NCBI GenBank assembly: GCA_002086835.1
Contig: MVIG01000004.1
Span: 124,001-188,000, forward strand
Origin: Mycolicibacterium porcinum
GTDB taxonomy: Bacteria > Actinomycetota > Actinomycetes > Mycobacteriales > Mycobacteriaceae
Reading direction: 5' to 3'
DNA length: 64,000 bases
Shown: one piece after another, positions 1 to 12,365 of the stretch
Numbering within the stretch: the first letter of the stretch is position 1
How the letters are laid out: every line of letters starts with the position of its first letter
The notes under the pieces: model-generated
Seen by the model: only the letters and a program-made list of their open reading frames with translations
The model's database searches: none
What the model was told of the DNA's origin: nothing
Translations under genes and position numbers: made by a program

Positions 1-3000
1 CTGGTCAGAGCTCGAGCCGTCGCCGCGGCCAGTACCTCGGTCACCGGGACCGGGCCGGTCAACAGCCGGGACGTCAACTCAGGTTCGGCGAAGGACATCG
101 TGACCGTCACATCGGCCATCCGGTCTATGGCGGGATCGATTCGGCGAGCACCGATCTCAGGATCGTCGCCGCTGAACTGCCGCTCCCAGAATGCGCACGT
201 GTCCAGCCCGGCCGCCCGTTCGGTGAGCAGCCTCGACCACTGCCGGAGCGAGGTGTGTTCCCGGACCGGCATCGGTGATCGTCCGGACGTCAGTGCATAC
301 CAGGCATTTTCGAGCTCGCCGACCAGGATCCGCCACGATGCCGGGTCCAGCGCCAGCACGTGGGCGGTCAGGATGAGCAGCCCGCCCTCGGCCTGCGGGT
401 GGTGCAACCAGACCGCGTCGAGCATCGATCCGTTGTCCGGATTCATGCGCTGCACCGAGGCCTCGGCCTGCTCGGCCACCGCGTTGTTGAGGTCACCGGA
501 AGCCGTAGCTTCGGTCAGCGGTTCGCGCGGTGCGTGCGGGACCAGGGCCAGGGCGTCACGGTCGAGCCGGGTGCGCAGCACCTCGTGCCCGTCGATCACG
601 GTGCGCAACAGGGCTTCCAGCTGCGCACGGGTGATTCCCGCGGGCAACCGGAAGACCTCGGTCTGCGCGAGCCGGCGAGGCTCGCCGTACTGGTACAGCC
701 ACCGCCCGTTGGGCAGCAGCGGGATGGGCCCCGACGGCGTGGCTTCGCCGGGTGCGTCGTCGGACCGCTCGACGGCGACCGCGTCGGAGTCGATGGCGGC
801 GGCGAGTTCGCGAACCGTCGCACAGTCCAGCATCAACCGCGCCCGCAACGCGACGCCTCGGCGTCGCACGGCTTGCACGACCGACAGGGCCACGATGCTG
901 TCCAGGCCGAGATCGAGGAAGTCGGCGGTGACGTCGACACCGGTTCCCTCGGGTGGTCCCAACACCTCGGCCAGTACCTCGGCGAGCACCCGCTCGGTCT
1001 CGGTGGCCGGTTGCGCGGATCCCTCGGCAGTCCCGCCGGTGCCGAGCGCTGCCAACGCGGCATCGTCGACCTTGCCGTTGGTGGTCAGCGGGATCTCGTC
1101 GACGACGACGATGTGGTGCGGCACCAGATGTCTTGGCAGCGTGGTGGTCAACATCCGGCGCAGCTCCGTGGCCGGGGTCCTCGTGACCACGTATGCGACG
1201 AGTCGCGGGCCGCTGCGGTGCCGCCGTACCGCCACATGGGCGTGCCGGACGTCGGGATGGGTGTGCAGTGTCGCGGCCACCTCGCCGGGTTCCACCCGGA
1301 AACCGCGGATCTTGACCTGGTCGTCGCTGCGTCCGAGGAATTCGATGGCCCGCGATTCCGGATTGCGGCGCACCACATCTCCGGTGCGGTACATCCGGGC
1401 GCCGGGGGTGAAGGGGTCGGCGACGAACCGCGCGGCCGTCTCCCCCGGCCTTCCGAGGTAACCTCGCGTCAATTGTCCACCGGCCAAATACAGTTCGCCG
1501 TAGACGCCGTCGGGAACCGGGCGCAGCCATCCGTCGAGCACGTAGGCCGCGGTCGACTCGGTGGGATGACCGATGCACGGTTGGGCGTGTTCGGCGATGG
1601 CGGCGACAACGGCCTCCACCGTGGTCTCGGTCGGTCCGTAGCAGTTGTGCGCCGACATCCCGGTGCGCCCGCACTCGGACTGGATCCCCTGCCAGGTAGC
1701 GGTGTCGATGGCCTCACCGCCGAGCGCGAGCACCGCCAGCGGCACCCGGCTCAGCAGGCCCGCGGCCCGCAGCGAGGCGAACATCGACGGGGTGGTGTCG
1801 ATCATGTCGATCGCGAAGCGCCCGATGGTGTCCACCAGGGCCTCGGCATCGCGTTGCACGTCGTCGGAGACGATGTGCACGGTGTGCCCGCCGAGCAGCG
1901 CCGCCAACGGCTGCCAGGCCGCGTCGAACGTGAACGACCAGGCGTGGGCCACCCGTAGCGGACGGCCGAGACGTGCGGCCGCCGGCTGCAACACCTGGTG
2001 GGCATGATCGGCGCAGTAGGCCAGCAGAGCCTGATGGGTTCCGATGACGCCCTTGGGTTTTCCGGTGGTGCCGGAAGTGAACACGATGTAGGCGCCCTGG
2101 CCGGGGGGTACCACAGCAGGCCGGTAGTCGGCGTCCGGTTCGGAGGCGACGGATGCCAGCAGGGCTTCGTCGACGACGAGGGAGTGGCGGTCCGGACCGA
2201 TCTGGCGCCGGATCTCGGCCACCCGCTCGTCCGGCATGGCCGGATCGAGCGGCACGATCATCCCGCCGGCCTTGAGCACCGCGAGCATCGCCACGACGTA
2301 GTCGGGCCCGCGTCGCAACCGGATCGGTACCGGGGTCTCGTCGCCCACCCCGCGCCGGACCAGCTCGGCGGCCAGGCGATCGGCGGCGTCGTCGAGCTCG
2401 CGATAGCTGAGCTCTCCGGTGTCCCAGCTCAGCGCCACCGAACCGAGCCGCTCCCCGGCGTTCTCGGTGAAGGCGGTGTGAAAGCCGGTGTGGGACCGGT
2501 CTTCACCGGCGATGGTCGGTGTGGCCACCGGCTGCGGATCGTCGTCGAGCGTGACGGCGACCTCGCGCAGCGGGCGTTCCCAGTGCTCCAGCAGCCGCTG
2601 CACGACGGTCAGCACCCGCAGTCCCAGGGCACGCGGATCGAGGGGTCCCAGTGCCCCGTCGAGGGTTTCGACGAGCACCGTGAGCCGGCCGTGCGTCGGG
2701 TGCGCGGCGATCGTGACCGGGAAGTGCGACAGGCTCTCCAGCGCCGACGGCCGCAGCACCGCTCCACCGAGGTCGAACTCGTCGCTGCCGACCAACCCGC
2801 CGGGCGGGAAGTTCTCGTACACCAGCAGCGTGTCGTACAGCTCACCGATACCGCCGATCGAACGCAACTCGGTGTGGCTGAGATAGCTGTGGTCCCGCAG
2901 TTCGGCGGCTTCGCGCTGCAGCGCCAGGCACTGGTTGCCGACCGGCAGACCGGGGTCGACCCGGACCCGAAGCGGCACGGTGTTGATGAACAGACCGACC

Positions 3001-3872
3001 ATCGACTCGACGCCGGCCAGCTCGTCCGGACGCCCCGACACCGTGACGCCGTACACCACGTCCGTGCGGTCGGTGAACACCGAAAGAATTGTCGCCCAGG
3101 CCATCTGGAACAGCGTGTTGACGGTGACACCTCGGGACCTGGCGGCCTCGAGGATCGCCGCGGACTGCTGTTCGTCGAGACTCACCTCGGTGCGCGACGG
3201 CAGTCCGGGTTGGGTCTCGCGCCCCGACAGCACCGGTGACAACAGGGTGGGGGCATCCATGCCGTACAGGTGAGCCTGCCACCGCGCCCGGCTGGCCTGC
3301 TGATCGCGTCCGGCCAGCCAGCCGATGTAGTCGCGGTACGGGCGCACCGAGGACGGCAACGCGGCGACCTCCCCCTTGGCGCCGTAGAGCGCGAGAAGTT
3401 CACCGACGAACACCGGCAGCGACCAGCCGTCGATCGCGATGTGATGGGCGACGATCACCAGACGCCAACGCAGACCCGGCTTCTCGATGAGCAGGAAGCG
3501 GATCAACGGTCCGCGGCCGAGGTCGAACCGCCGCGCGCGCTCCTCGGCTTCCAGCGTGACCGCATGCTCGTCGTCGGCCTGAACCTGTCGCCAGGGCAGC
3601 TCGATCGCGGACGGAACCACGGCGACCGGGCGGCTCAGGTTTCCCTGGAAGAAACTGGCCCGCAGGTTCGGATGGCGCACCAGCATCGCCTCGGCGCAGG
3701 TCCTCAGCAGCTCAGTGTCGAGTGCCCCTTCGACGTCGGCGGCCATCGCGATGACGTACGGATCGGCTCCGTCGTCACCTTCGGTCAGGCCGGCCAGCGA
3801 GTACAGCCCTTGTTGCAGCGGACTGAGCGCCAGCACATCCTCCACGCCGGGCGGTGTTCCGGTGGTCGTCAT
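1..3872 (-). CDS. mbtF: Mycobactin NRPS MbtF (partial, 3' end beyond left edge)
   Basis: Last NRPS module of mycobactin assembly, adding the terminal lysine-derived residue that cyclises to the azepinone. About 1,290 codons are visible. Domains in order: condensation (about 1-440, intact HHIAIDG at 143-149), adenylation (about 465-955, phosphate loop [11 protein letters not shown]), carrier protein (about 965-1035, LGLDSI), then an epimerisation/condensation-like domain from about 1045 that runs off the window. In that last domain the catalytic HHxxxDG is replaced by A-H-V-L-A-L-D at 1170-1176. The ATG overlaps the mbtE stop as ATGA, so the two are translationally coupled. The family role is established knowledge; substrate choice was not read from the specificity code. 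mbtG and mbtH would be expected just left of the window. Confidence 0.93.
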   Translation of the reverse strand, partial: MTTTGTPPGVEDVLALSPLQQGLYSLAGLTEGDDGADPYVIAMAADVEGALDTELLRTCAEAMLVRHPNLRASFFQGNLSRPVAVVPSAIELPWRQVQADDEHAVTLEAEERARRFDLGRGPLIRFLLIEKPGLRWRLVIVAHHIAIDGWSLPVFVGELLALYGAKGEVAALPSSVRPYRDYIGWLAGRDQQASRARWQAHLYGMDAPTLLSPVLSGRETQPGLPSRTEVSLDEQQSAAILEAARSRGVTVNTLFQMAWATILSVFTDRTDVVYGVTVSGRPDELAGVESMVGLFINTVPLRVRVDPGLPVGNQCLALQREAAELRDHSYLSHTELRSIGGIGELYDTLLVYENFPPGGLVGSDEFDLGGAVLRPSALESLSHFPVTIAAHPTHGRLTVLVETLDGALGPLDPRALGLRVLTVVQRLLEHWERPLREVAVTLDDDPQPVATPTIAGEDRSHTGFHTAFTENAGERLGSVALSWDTGELSYRELDDAADRLAAELVRRGVGDETPVPIRLRRGPDYVVAMLAVLKAGGMIVPLDPAMPDERVAEIRRQIGPDRHSLVVDEALLASVASEPDADYRPAVVPPGQGAYIVFTSGTTGKPKGVIGTHQALLAYCADHAHQVLQPAAARLGRPLRVAHAWSFTFDAAWQPLAALLGGHTVHIVSDDVQRDAEALVDTIGRFAIDMIDTTPSMFASLRAAGLLSRVPLAVLALGGEAIDTATWQGIQSECGRTGMSAHNCYGPTETTVEAVVAAIAEHAQPCIGHPTESTAAYVLDGWLRPVPDGVYGELYLAGGQLTRGYLGRPGETAARFVADPFTPGARMYRTGDVVRRNPESRAIEFLGRSDDQVKIRGFRVEPGEVAATLHTHPDVRHAHVAVRRHRSGPRLVAYVVTRTPATELRRMLTTTLPRHLVPHHIVVVDEIPLTTNGKVDDAALAALGTGGTAEGSAQPATETERVLAEVLAEVLGPPEGTGVDVTADFLDLGLDSIVALSVVQAVRRRGVALRARLMLDCATVRELAAAIDSDAVAVERSDDAPGEATPSGPIPLLPNGRWLYQYGEPRRLAQTEVFRLPAGITRAQLEALLRTVIDGHEVLRTRLDRDALALVPHAPREPLTEATASGDLNNAVAEQAEASVQRMNPDNGSMLDAVWLHHPQAEGGLLILTAHVLALDPASWRILVGELENAWYALTSGRSPMPVREHTSLRQWSRLLTERAAGLDTCAFWERQFSGDDPEIGARRIDPAIDRMADVTVTMSFAEPELTSRLLTGPVPVTEVLAAATARALT

Positions 3873-6800
3873 GTCGAGATCCCCTGATCCTGGCCCCATC
3901 CCGCGGTCAGGGCGGCCAGTTCTTCAGGCGACAGACCCGACGCGGACATCGGCTCGTGGTGCACATCGGCGGCCGCGGCGCCGTCGCCGGCCGCGTCTAT
4001 CGCGGCGGCCAGATCGGCCAGCCCGGGGTGTTCGAACACCATGCGGGCCGTAAGGGCCATGCCGGTGTCGCGCGCCCGCGCCGCGAGTTGCACCGCCAGG
4101 ATGCTGTCGCCGCCGAGGGTGAAGAAGTCGTCGTACCGGCCGACCTCCGTGACGCCGAGCAGGTCCACCAGCATCGCTGCCAGCGTGTGCTCGGTCGGGG
4201 TGGCCGGCGGCTCCGACGGTGCCGTTGACGTGACCTGCGGGCGGGTCAGACCGGCGGGTGCGATGTCCTCGATCACCGCGAGCACGGCACCGGCGAACTC
4301 CTCGGGCAGCGCGGCCCGCGCACTGTCCAGGAGAGCCTCGGTGTCGGCCACCCCCGGTGCGGGCACCAGGTAGCCGGCCGTCGTCGTCACGCCCCGGAGG
4401 TCCCAGTGCCGGGTGGCCGCGGCCGCCACCCCGTCGAGCGCTTCCAGTGCGGCCTGCAGACGGGGCTCACCTGTGGTGATCGGCTCCAGCCTGCCGTCAG
4501 TCGTCCAGCGTGCCCGATCCCCCGTGCGGTACAGCTGACCATCCCCGAAAGGACTGGGCACGAAGCGCTGTGCGGCAGGTCCCCGGGCGGCTCCGGCTGC
4601 ACGGCCGACCGCACCCCCGGCGTAGTAGACGTCCCCGGTGACACCGATGGCCACCGGTTCGCGCCATTCGTCGAGCAGGTAGACGCGGTCTGCGCCTTCG
4701 GTCTGCGGAAGTCCGGCCGGCGGTACCGCCTGGCGGCTCCAGTCGTCGACCAGCAGGTCACGTTCGGCGGCGTCGAGGACCACGATGTCGCGCACCGTCT
4801 GATCGGCGTCGCCGGCGAATGCCTCGACGATGCGATGCAGCCAGCCCACGAGTCGCTGCGCGGTGGCCGCCTCGTAGAGCTCGGTGCGGTAGATGACGGT
4901 GCCCCGATAGCCGGCGCCGGCCTCGGCGAAGAAGTTGAGCGACAGGTCGGCGTGGGCCACGTCGAACGTGGGCTCCAGTGCAGTGAAACGGGTTTCACCA
5001 TCGGCACTGGTGTCGATGACCTGCTCGGCCGGCATGTCCTCACGCACGTGCACCACCACCCCGAACAGTGGGTTGCGGGCCAGCGAACGCACCGGGCTCA
5101 CCGCGTCGACGACCCGGTCGAACGGCAGATCCTGATGTTTGTAGGCGGCCAGAGCCATATCGCGGGACCGCCGCAGCACCTCACGCAACGTCGGGTTGCC
5201 CGACAGATCGTTGCGCAGCACCACGATGTTGATGAAGAACCCGATCAGCGCGTCCAGTTCGGGTGCGGTGCGACCGGCCACCGGGGTGCCCAGTGCGATG
5301 TCGGTGCCCTGTCCGGCCTTGTGCAGCGCGATGGCGACGGCGGCCTGCAGCACCATGAACTCGGTGACCCCGAGTTCGCGGCTGAGCTCAACGAGCTTGG
5401 CCCGCAGGGCCGTATCGATGGTGAAGTCGAGAGCCTTGCCCTCACCGGTCGGCACCGGCGGCCGTGGGAAGTCCGGCTGCAGCCCGTTCTCGACGTCCGC
5501 CTCCCCCGACAGACCCGCCAGTTGCCGGGTCCAGTAGGTGCGTTGTGCCTCGACCCGCTCGTCGTCGCCCGAGAGCACCTGGGCCTGCCAGGCCGCGAAG
5601 TCCGCGTACTGCACGGGCAACGGCGCCCACTCGGGTGCGTGTCCGTCCCGGCGCGCGTGGTAGGCGGTCAGCAGGTCGGTGAACAACACCGTTCCCGACC
5701 AGTGGTCGGCGGCGATGTGGTGCACCACCAGGGAGAGCACGTGAGAGTCCGGGGTGGACAGCATCGCGGCCTTCACCGGCCACTCGTTCTCCAGGTCGAA
5801 GCAGTACCGCCGTTCGGCGTCGAGTTCGCCCTGCACCCACTGCTCGCCTGCGCCGTCGGCGCGACGCACCGCCACCGGGGCAACGGGATGGACCACTTGG
5901 TAAGGGACGCCGTCGATCTCGCGGTAGGTGGTACGCAGGATCTCGTGGCGCGCAACGATATCGCTGACCGCGGTGGCCAGTGCCTCGACGTCGCAGGGGC
6001 CGGTCAGCCGCGCCGCGAAGGGCACGTTGTTGACCGGGTTGGGTCCGTCGATGCGGAACTGGAACCACTGGCGGTGCTGGGCCGCCGACATCTGCGCAGG
6101 CCCGTCGTGGGCCGTGGCGACGATGGCAGGCAAACCGGCACCGAGGCCCGAGGCACGTAGCTCGTCGACCTTGGCCGCCAAGCCTGCCACAGTGGCGTTC
6201 TCGAACACGTCGGCCACGCCGAGCTCGACACCGCAGCGGCTCCGCACCGCGGCGACCAGCTTGGTGGCCAGCAGCGAATGACCGCCAAGATCGAAGAACG
6301 AGTCGTCGGCGCCGACGCCGTCGCGCTCGAGCAATTCGCCGAACAGCGCGATGATCTCGTGTTCGGTTTCGGTTTCGGGCGCCCGGAATTCGGTGGCCGA
6401 GCGGATCTCGGGCTCGGGCAGGGCCCGGCGATCGATCTTGCCGTGCGCGGTGATCGGGATCTCGGCCAGCTCGACGAACGCCGCCGGGATCATGTATTCG
6501 GGTAGGGCCGCGGTCACCCTGGCCCGGATGCGGTCGATCTCCACCCGTTCGGCACCGGCGGCCGGCGTGATGTAGGCGACCAGGCTCTTGCCCAACGACG
6601 GCAGGTCACTGACCACCACCACGGCCTGCCCCACCGACGGGTCGACCGAGATGGCCGAGGAGATCTCGCCCAGTTCGATCCGGAAGCCTCGGATCTTGAC
6701 CTGCTCGTCGGCACGGCCGACGAACTCGATGTCACCGTCGGCATTGCGCCGGGCCAGGTCACCGGACCGGTACATCCGTCCGCCGGGATTGAACGGATCG

Positions 6801-9328
6801 GCGATGAACCGTTCGGCGGTCAGCCGCGGACGGTCGTGGTACCCGTGCGCGACATGTGTTCCGCCGATGTAGATCTCACCGATCACCCCGACGGGCACCG
6901 GTTGCAGCGCATCGTCGAGCAGGTGGATCGTGGTGTTGATCTTCGGGGTGCCGATCGGCACGATCCGGGCGCCCTGCTTGCCCTCGACCTTGTAACGCGT
7001 GCAGTTGAGCACCGTTTCGGTGGGTCCGTAGAAGTTGTGCAGCAGCGAGTCGAACGTGGCGAGGAACTTGTCGGCGATCTCCCCCGGCAACGCCTCGCCG
7101 CCGATCGGCACGCGCTGCAGTGTGCGCCACTCGTTGACCCCGGGCAGCGACAGGAAAAGCCCGAGCAGTGACGGGACGAAGTGCATCGAGGTGATGCCCT
7201 CGTCGCGCAGCAGATCGGTGAGATAGCCGATGTCACCCAGCCCGCCCGGCTTCGGGATCACCAGGCGTGCACCGGCGGCCAGCATGCCGAAGATCTCGCC
7301 GATCGACACGTCGAAGCTCTGCGACGCGACCTGCAGCAGGCGCTCGTCCTCGCTGACCTGGTAATCGCCGCCGAACCAGACGAAATACTCCGCGATCGGC
7401 CGGTGCGGCACGGGCACGCCCTTGGGCAGGCCCGTGGATCCCGACGTGTAGATCAGATATGCCGTGTTGTCCGGGCGCAGCGGCCGGACCCGTTCGGCGT
7501 CGGTGGGGTCGGTGGCCGGATAGTCCTGCAGGCCGTCGACAGGCTCGCGCAGAACGATTTTCGGGTCGGAGTCGGAGAGGATGTAGGTGAGCCGGTCCTC
7601 GGGATAGGTGGGGTCGACCGGCAGGTAGACGGCGCCGGCCTTGACGATGCCCAGGGCGGTGATGACCAGCTCGGGCGACTTCTCCAGCAGCACCGCCACC
7701 CGGTCCTCGGTCCCGATGCCCTGCTCGATCAGCCAGTGCGCCAACCGGTTCGCCGATTCGTTGAGCTCGCGATAGGTGTAGTGGCGGCCTTCGTAGACCA
7801 CGGCCACGGCGTCGGGGGTCCGGGCGGCCTGCTCGGTGACCAGCGCCCCCAATGTGGTCGCCGGCGTCTCGAACCGCTCACCGGTGGACACCGCGCGCAG
7901 CCATTCGGCGTCCTCGGCGGTGAACAACTCCAGCCGCGACAGCGGCCGGTCGGGCTCGGCGAGCGCACTATCCAGGAGCACGGCGAAGTGCCGCAGCATC
8001 TGCGCGGCAAGCTCGGCGTCGAGCACCTCGGTGAGGTGCTCGGCCTCCACCACCGCACCGTCACCATCGAGTTCGACCATGAAACCCAGTGGCAGCTGGG
8101 TGTGCTGGCCGCGCAGGTCGGCACGTTCACTGGTCACGCCCTCGGGGGCGAAACCGCCGCCGTCGGGCTCACGGAACCCGAAGCTCACCCGGGTCATCCG
8201 CTCGGCGCCGTGGCGCCGGTCCGGGTTGAGCTCGGCCACCACCCGGTCGAGGTTGACCCGCTGATGCGCGAAGGCACCGATGGCGGTGTCCCGGGTGGCC
8301 TCGACCAGCTCCCGGAACCCGGCCGAGCCCCGCGGCCGCAGCCGCATCGCGACCGTATTGCCGTAATAGCCGATGGTTTCGTCGGTGTCGCGGTTCAGTA
8401 CCGGGGTGGCGATCAGGAAATCGTCGGTGTGGGTGTACCGGTAGATGACCGCGCCGAAGGCCGCCAGCAGCACCATGTATGGCGTGGCCCCGGTGTCACG
8501 GGCCAGTGCCGACACCCGCGCGACGGTCTCGGCGGACAACCGCACGGTGCTGCGCTGGGACCGAAAACCGCTGGGGACCACCGAACCTGACGGACCCGGC
8601 AATTCCAGCGGCTCCGGTGGATTCGCCAGCACCTCCCGCCAGTAGGCCAGGTCGTCGTCCCCGCTCCCGGCACGGGTCGGGGTCACCCGCGGCGTCTCCG
8701 GCAGCTGTGCTCCCGAGTAGGCCCGGGTCAGGTCGGTGAAGAACACCCGCCACGATCCGTCGTCCCAGGCGATGTGGTGGGCGACGAGCAGCATGACGTG
8801 CTCGGCGGGCCCGGTCTTGATCAGCGTGATGCGCAGCGGCGAATCGCTGCTCAGATCGAAGGCCGTGCCGAACTCGCGCTGGGCCAGCACCTCGAGGCGC
8901 AGCTTGCGTGCGCGCTCGGACTTGGCGGACAGATCGTGAACCGTCCACCCCGGGGTCAGGTCATCGTGGACTGTCGCGATGGGCTCGCCGTTCTCGTCGG
9001 CGCGGTACGTGGTGCGCAGGATCGGGTGCCGATGCGCCACCGCATCGAGTGCCTCGTGCAGCCGTTCGGCGTCGATCACCCCGCTGAGCCGGTAGGACAG
9101 GCAGATGTTGAGCAGCACCCCGCTCGGATCGAATCCCTGCACGAACCACATCCGGCGCTGACCGTCGGACAGCACGGTGGGATCGACCGGTGCACCTTCG
9201 TCGCCGCCGGCCTGACCGGTGTCCGGCCCCGAGGCCAGGCCGCGCTCGGCAAGCCTGCGCCGCATCAGCTCCAGACGCGCGTCGGAGGTGCTGGGGGCTG
9301 CCCGGTCGGCACTAACCATGTCAGTCAC
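3869..9328 (-). CDS. mbtE: Mycobactin NRPS MbtE
   Basis: NRPS of 1,819 residues that in mycobactin assembly incorporates the first (acylated, hydroxylated) lysine. Visible order: condensation (about 50-480, HHIAWDD at 184-190), adenylation (490-975), carrier protein (about 980-1050, LGGHSLLA), second condensation (about 1080-1500, where HHxxxDG reads HHIAADH near 1205), a short remnant of an adenylation domain (about 1515-1700, lacking the SGSTG loop but keeping the YRTGDRARW piece), and a second carrier protein (about 1715-1795, LGGDSILA). A truncated second A domain is consistent with what is known of MbtE. Start taken as GTG, overlapping the mbtD stop by 8 nt; an in-frame ATG 9 nt later is equally possible. 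The stop overlaps the mbtF start. Confidence 0.93.
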   Translation of the reverse strand: MTDMVSADRAAPSTSDARLELMRRRLAERGLASGPDTGQAGGDEGAPVDPTVLSDGQRRMWFVQGFDPSGVLLNICLSYRLSGVIDAERLHEALDAVAHRHPILRTTYRADENGEPIATVHDDLTPGWTVHDLSAKSERARKLRLEVLAQREFGTAFDLSSDSPLRITLIKTGPAEHVMLLVAHHIAWDDGSWRVFFTDLTRAYSGAQLPETPRVTPTRAGSGDDDLAYWREVLANPPEPLELPGPSGSVVPSGFRSQRSTVRLSAETVARVSALARDTGATPYMVLLAAFGAVIYRYTHTDDFLIATPVLNRDTDETIGYYGNTVAMRLRPRGSAGFRELVEATRDTAIGAFAHQRVNLDRVVAELNPDRRHGAERMTRVSFGFREPDGGGFAPEGVTSERADLRGQHTQLPLGFMVELDGDGAVVEAEHLTEVLDAELAAQMLRHFAVLLDSALAEPDRPLSRLELFTAEDAEWLRAVSTGERFETPATTLGALVTEQAARTPDAVAVVYEGRHYTYRELNESANRLAHWLIEQGIGTEDRVAVLLEKSPELVITALGIVKAGAVYLPVDPTYPEDRLTYILSDSDPKIVLREPVDGLQDYPATDPTDAERVRPLRPDNTAYLIYTSGSTGLPKGVPVPHRPIAEYFVWFGGDYQVSEDERLLQVASQSFDVSIGEIFGMLAAGARLVIPKPGGLGDIGYLTDLLRDEGITSMHFVPSLLGLFLSLPGVNEWRTLQRVPIGGEALPGEIADKFLATFDSLLHNFYGPTETVLNCTRYKVEGKQGARIVPIGTPKINTTIHLLDDALQPVPVGVIGEIYIGGTHVAHGYHDRPRLTAERFIADPFNPGGRMYRSGDLARRNADGDIEFVGRADEQVKIRGFRIELGEISSAISVDPSVGQAVVVVSDLPSLGKSLVAYITPAAGAERVEIDRIRARVTAALPEYMIPAAFVELAEIPITAHGKIDRRALPEPEIRSATEFRAPETETEHEIIALFGELLERDGVGADDSFFDLGGHSLLATKLVAAVRSRCGVELGVADVFENATVAGLAAKVDELRASGLGAGLPAIVATAHDGPAQMSAAQHRQWFQFRIDGPNPVNNVPFAARLTGPCDVEALATAVSDIVARHEILRTTYREIDGVPYQVVHPVAPVAVRRADGAGEQWVQGELDAERRYCFDLENEWPVKAAMLSTPDSHVLSLVVHHIAADHWSGTVLFTDLLTAYHARRDGHAPEWAPLPVQYADFAAWQAQVLSGDDERVEAQRTYWTRQLAGLSGEADVENGLQPDFPRPPVPTGEGKALDFTIDTALRAKLVELSRELGVTEFMVLQAAVAIALHKAGQGTDIALGTPVAGRTAPELDALIGFFINIVVLRNDLSGNPTLREVLRRSRDMALAAYKHQDLPFDRVVDAVSPVRSLARNPLFGVVVHVREDMPAEQVIDTSADGETRFTALEPTFDVAHADLSLNFFAEAGAGYRGTVIYRTELYEAATAQRLVGWLHRIVEAFAGDADQTVRDIVVLDAAERDLLVDDWSRQAVPPAGLPQTEGADRVYLLDEWREPVAIGVTGDVYYAGGAVGRAAGAARGPAAQRFVPSPFGDGQLYRTGDRARWTTDGRLEPITTGEPRLQAALEALDGVAAAATRHWDLRGVTTTAGYLVPAPGVADTEALLDSARAALPEEFAGAVLAVIEDIAPAGLTRPQVTSTAPSEPPATPTEHTLAAMLVDLLGVTEVGRYDDFFTLGGDSILAVQLAARARDTGMALTARMVFEHPGLADLAAAIDAAGDGAAAADVHHEPMSASGLSPEELAALTAGWGQDQGIST

Positions 9329-12300
9329 GCGAAATTGCTTCCTTTTCAGGTCTTTCCAAATGCTCGATCAATTCGGCGGCTGTGGCGCCGCCGAGGATGG
9401 TGGCCAGCGGCACTGATCGGCCGGTGGCCTTCTTGAGCTTCTTGCGCAGGTCGATCGCCAACAACGAGTCGACACCCAGATCCAGCAGCGACGCGTCGAA
9501 ATCCAGTGCCGTCGGGTCGGCGAGCTTCAGCACGGAGCCCAGTGCGGTCCGCATCGCGCCCGTGGCATCACCCGCCTCGCTCTCGGGCGCATCCGCGGTG
9601 GCGCTGACGGGCACGGCCGCGCGCTCGTGCTCACCACCGAGGAATGTCCGCAGCCGCTCGGTGTCGGCGGTGAACACCAGCGGATCGGCCGGGTAGTCCC
9701 GCAGGCCGGCCTCCACCGCGAGGTCGGGCGCCATGGCCCGCAGACCGGACCGCTCAACCCTGCTGATCTCAGCCGAGTCGATGATGCCGTCCCCCGGCCA
9801 CAGCCCCCAGCGCACCGCCGTGCAGTGTCTGCCCTCGGCGCGCAACTGGTCGCCGAGGGCGTCCAGAAGCCGGTTGGCCGCCGAGTAGGCGGCGTGCCCG
9901 TAGCCACCCCACAGACCGGATACCGAGGAACACAACACGATCCGGGCATCCGGGCGTAGCGGCCACGCAGTCGCGAGGTTCGCCAGCCCCGTCACCTTGG
10001 CCGCGAAGGTATCCCGCGCGGCCGCACCGGTCAGTTCCCCACCGGGGGCGATCGTTGCCGACGCGGCGGCGTGGATCACCAGCGACGCCGGGCCCAGCGC
10101 CAGTTCGGCGACGGTCGCGGCGATCTGTGCCGGATCGGTGAGATCACATCGGGGTGCGAGGATCTCGGTCCCGGCAACAGCCACGTCGGCCAGGTCCGCC
10201 AACCGCTGGTCGTCGAGCCCGCTGCGGCTGAGCAATACGATGCGGCGGGCTCCCTGCTCGGCCAGGTGGCGGGCGAAGTGCAGGCCGACCGCTCCGGCTC
10301 CACCGGTGATGACCACCTCGTCGAAGGTCCCGGAATCCGCGGTCCAGGACCGGGCATCGGAGGAATCGCCACGCATCCCCCGCCGCCAGACAGCCGGTCC
10401 GGAACCATTGTCCCGCAACGCGATGTCATCGCCGGTATTCGTCAGCATGGCGGTGACGGCCGCAGCCGCGACCGCCGGATCGAGCGGGCCGGGCGGCAGA
10501 TCCAGGTGCCGGAAGTCCTGGTCTGGATGCTCGTAGCCGAGGCTGCGGTGCATCGCGGTCAACGCGGCGGCCTCGGGCAGCGCGGCGTGCTCGTCGCCGA
10601 TCTGCTCACCGCCCACGGTGACCAGCCACACGTCGCGTGTCGCGGCGCCGATCGCATCGACGTAACCGAGCAGGCCGTCGTCGATGCGGCGGCTCAAGGC
10701 TTCTGCCGCAGTCACCGCGTCGGCCTCGCCGGACAGCGGGGCCACCACGATGAGCAGGTCGGCGTCCACGGGGGCGACGGCCGTGACGCCCGCCGTTGCC
10801 TCGAGGTTGCGGCTCAATGCGGCCGCCGGCCCCGGCCCTGCTGCCAGGTCGAGCACCGCGACGCGGCGCTCTCCGGTCGGAACGTGCCCTGGTGGCACCG
10901 TCTCCCAGTGCTCCACTCCCACCGTCAGACCGACGAAGGGTGGCAGTGGTTGCGGTGTCGCCCAGAGGTGTTCGGCCCGCATCGGCGCGAACGGGAAGTC
11001 GCGCAACCGGCCTGCCGACTGGTTCGGCAGGTCATCCCAGCGGTAGCCGGGGTCGGCCATCGCCACCGAGACGATGTTGGTGCTGAGCTGTTCGGTGATC
11101 GGTTCGTCGCGCCGGCCCGATCCGACGATCACCGCCGGGCCACCGGTGAGATCAGCCGCTTCGTCGAGAAGATCCCCCATGGCGAACAGCAGCGCCGGGT
11201 GTGCGGAGAGTTCCACGAAGATCCGGGCCCCGCGCCGCGCCGCCGTCTCCACCGCCCGGTCGAAGCGCACGGTGCTGCGCAGGTTGGTGTACCAGTAGTC
11301 GGTGAAACCGGTACCTGGCTCGACCACATCGGCGGTGGCCGATCCGATGAACTGCACCGGCGATTCGGTGAATTCTGCTGCGGGCAGCATCGTTTCGAGC
11401 TCGCCACGGGCCGAGTCCAGTGCGGTGGTGTGCGCCGGGAACCACATCTCGATTTCCTTGGCGAACGACCCGCGGCCGGAAACCGCGGCCACCGCCGCGG
11501 ACACCGCGTCGGTATCCCCCGACACCGCGACCGATGACCGCGAGTTGACCACCGACAGTTCGAGCCAGCCAGGCGTCTCGGCAACGACTTTCGCGGCCTC
11601 GTCGGGGGTGATCCCGAGCACCGCGACCCGGTAGGGTCCGGTCAGCCGGTCGAGTACGGTCGCGCGGGCGATCACCACCGCGACCGCGTCGGGCAGGGCG
11701 ATGCTGCCTGCCACGTAGGCCGCACCGATCTCACCCAGGCTGTGCCCAACGGTGATGTCGGGCAGCACCCCGCAGGATCGCCAGACCGCCGCCAGCGCCA
11801 CACCATGGACGAACTGGGCGCCCTGGATCTGCACCTGGGAGAAATCGTTGGTCGCGGCGCCCGAATCCGGTTCGGCCAGCAGGTAATCCAGTGGAGATGC
11901 GGCGCCGGCGACGGCGAATTGCGCCGCGCACTTGTCGACCTCGGCCCGGTAGACCGGCAGCCGGTCATAGGCCTCCACGCCCATCGAGGGCCATTGACTG
12001 CCCTGGCCCGGGAACACGAAGGCGATGCGTGCGCTCGAACCCGGTGTCGCCGGCCCGGTCTGAGCGCGGGTGACGAGTGGATGCTCGGCGTCCTCGGCAA
12101 GTGCCCGAAGGCCCGCGGCGAGTTCGTCGCGACCGGCGGCCCGCACGACGGCCCGGTGCCGGCGCAGGCGCCGGGTGGCCAGCAGCGTAGCCGCGACGTC
12201 ATCGGCGCCGACCTCGGGACGCGAGTCCAGATAGCCCAGGATGGCCGCGGCGTCGGTGCCGATCAGCTCCTCGGTGTGTGCGCTGAGCAGGACGGGCGTG

Positions 12301-12365
12301 CGCGCATCCGGCAGCTGGTGAGCTTCGCTCACAGGCAGGATGATTCGCTCGCAAGCTTCGCTCAT
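9321..12365 (-). CDS. mbtD: Mycobactin polyketide synthase MbtD (AT-KR-ACP)
   Basis: Works with MbtC as a split PKS module that inserts the beta-hydroxy acid unit of mycobactin. 1,014 residues from the ATG that overlaps the mbtC stop as ATGA, close to the about 1,004 residues known for the M. tuberculosis protein. Domains: acyltransferase (about 75-370, GHSLGE near 210), ketoreductase (about 680-870, nucleotide loop TGGAGAVG and a Ser-Tyr-Asn set in SSVSG and HAAYSAANR), and acyl carrier protein (near 966, LGVDSLL). There is no ketosynthase, which MbtC supplies in trans. Confidence 0.93.
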   Translation of the reverse strand: MSEACERIILPVSEAHQLPDARTPVLLSAHTEELIGTDAAAILGYLDSRPEVGADDVAATLLATRRLRRHRAVVRAAGRDELAAGLRALAEDAEHPLVTRAQTGPATPGSSARIAFVFPGQGSQWPSMGVEAYDRLPVYRAEVDKCAAQFAVAGAASPLDYLLAEPDSGAATNDFSQVQIQGAQFVHGVALAAVWRSCGVLPDITVGHSLGEIGAAYVAGSIALPDAVAVVIARATVLDRLTGPYRVAVLGITPDEAAKVVAETPGWLELSVVNSRSSVAVSGDTDAVSAAVAAVSGRGSFAKEIEMWFPAHTTALDSARGELETMLPAAEFTESPVQFIGSATADVVEPGTGFTDYWYTNLRSTVRFDRAVETAARRGARIFVELSAHPALLFAMGDLLDEAADLTGGPAVIVGSGRRDEPITEQLSTNIVSVAMADPGYRWDDLPNQSAGRLRDFPFAPMRAEHLWATPQPLPPFVGLTVGVEHWETVPPGHVPTGERRVAVLDLAAGPGPAAALSRNLEATAGVTAVAPVDADLLIVVAPLSGEADAVTAAEALSRRIDDGLLGYVDAIGAATRDVWLVTVGGEQIGDEHAALPEAAALTAMHRSLGYEHPDQDFRHLDLPPGPLDPAVAAAAVTAMLTNTGDDIALRDNGSGPAVWRRGMRGDSSDARSWTADSGTFDEVVITGGAGAVGLHFARHLAEQGARRIVLLSRSGLDDQRLADLADVAVAGTEILAPRCDLTDPAQIAATVAELALGPASLVIHAAASATIAPGGELTGAAARDTFAAKVTGLANLATAWPLRPDARIVLCSSVSGLWGGYGHAAYSAANRLLDALGDQLRAEGRHCTAVRWGLWPGDGIIDSAEISRVERSGLRAMAPDLAVEAGLRDYPADPLVFTADTERLRTFLGGEHERAAVPVSATADAPESEAGDATGAMRTALGSVLKLADPTALDFDASLLDLGVDSLLAIDLRKKLKKATGRSVPLATILGGATAAELIEHLERPEKEAISRD

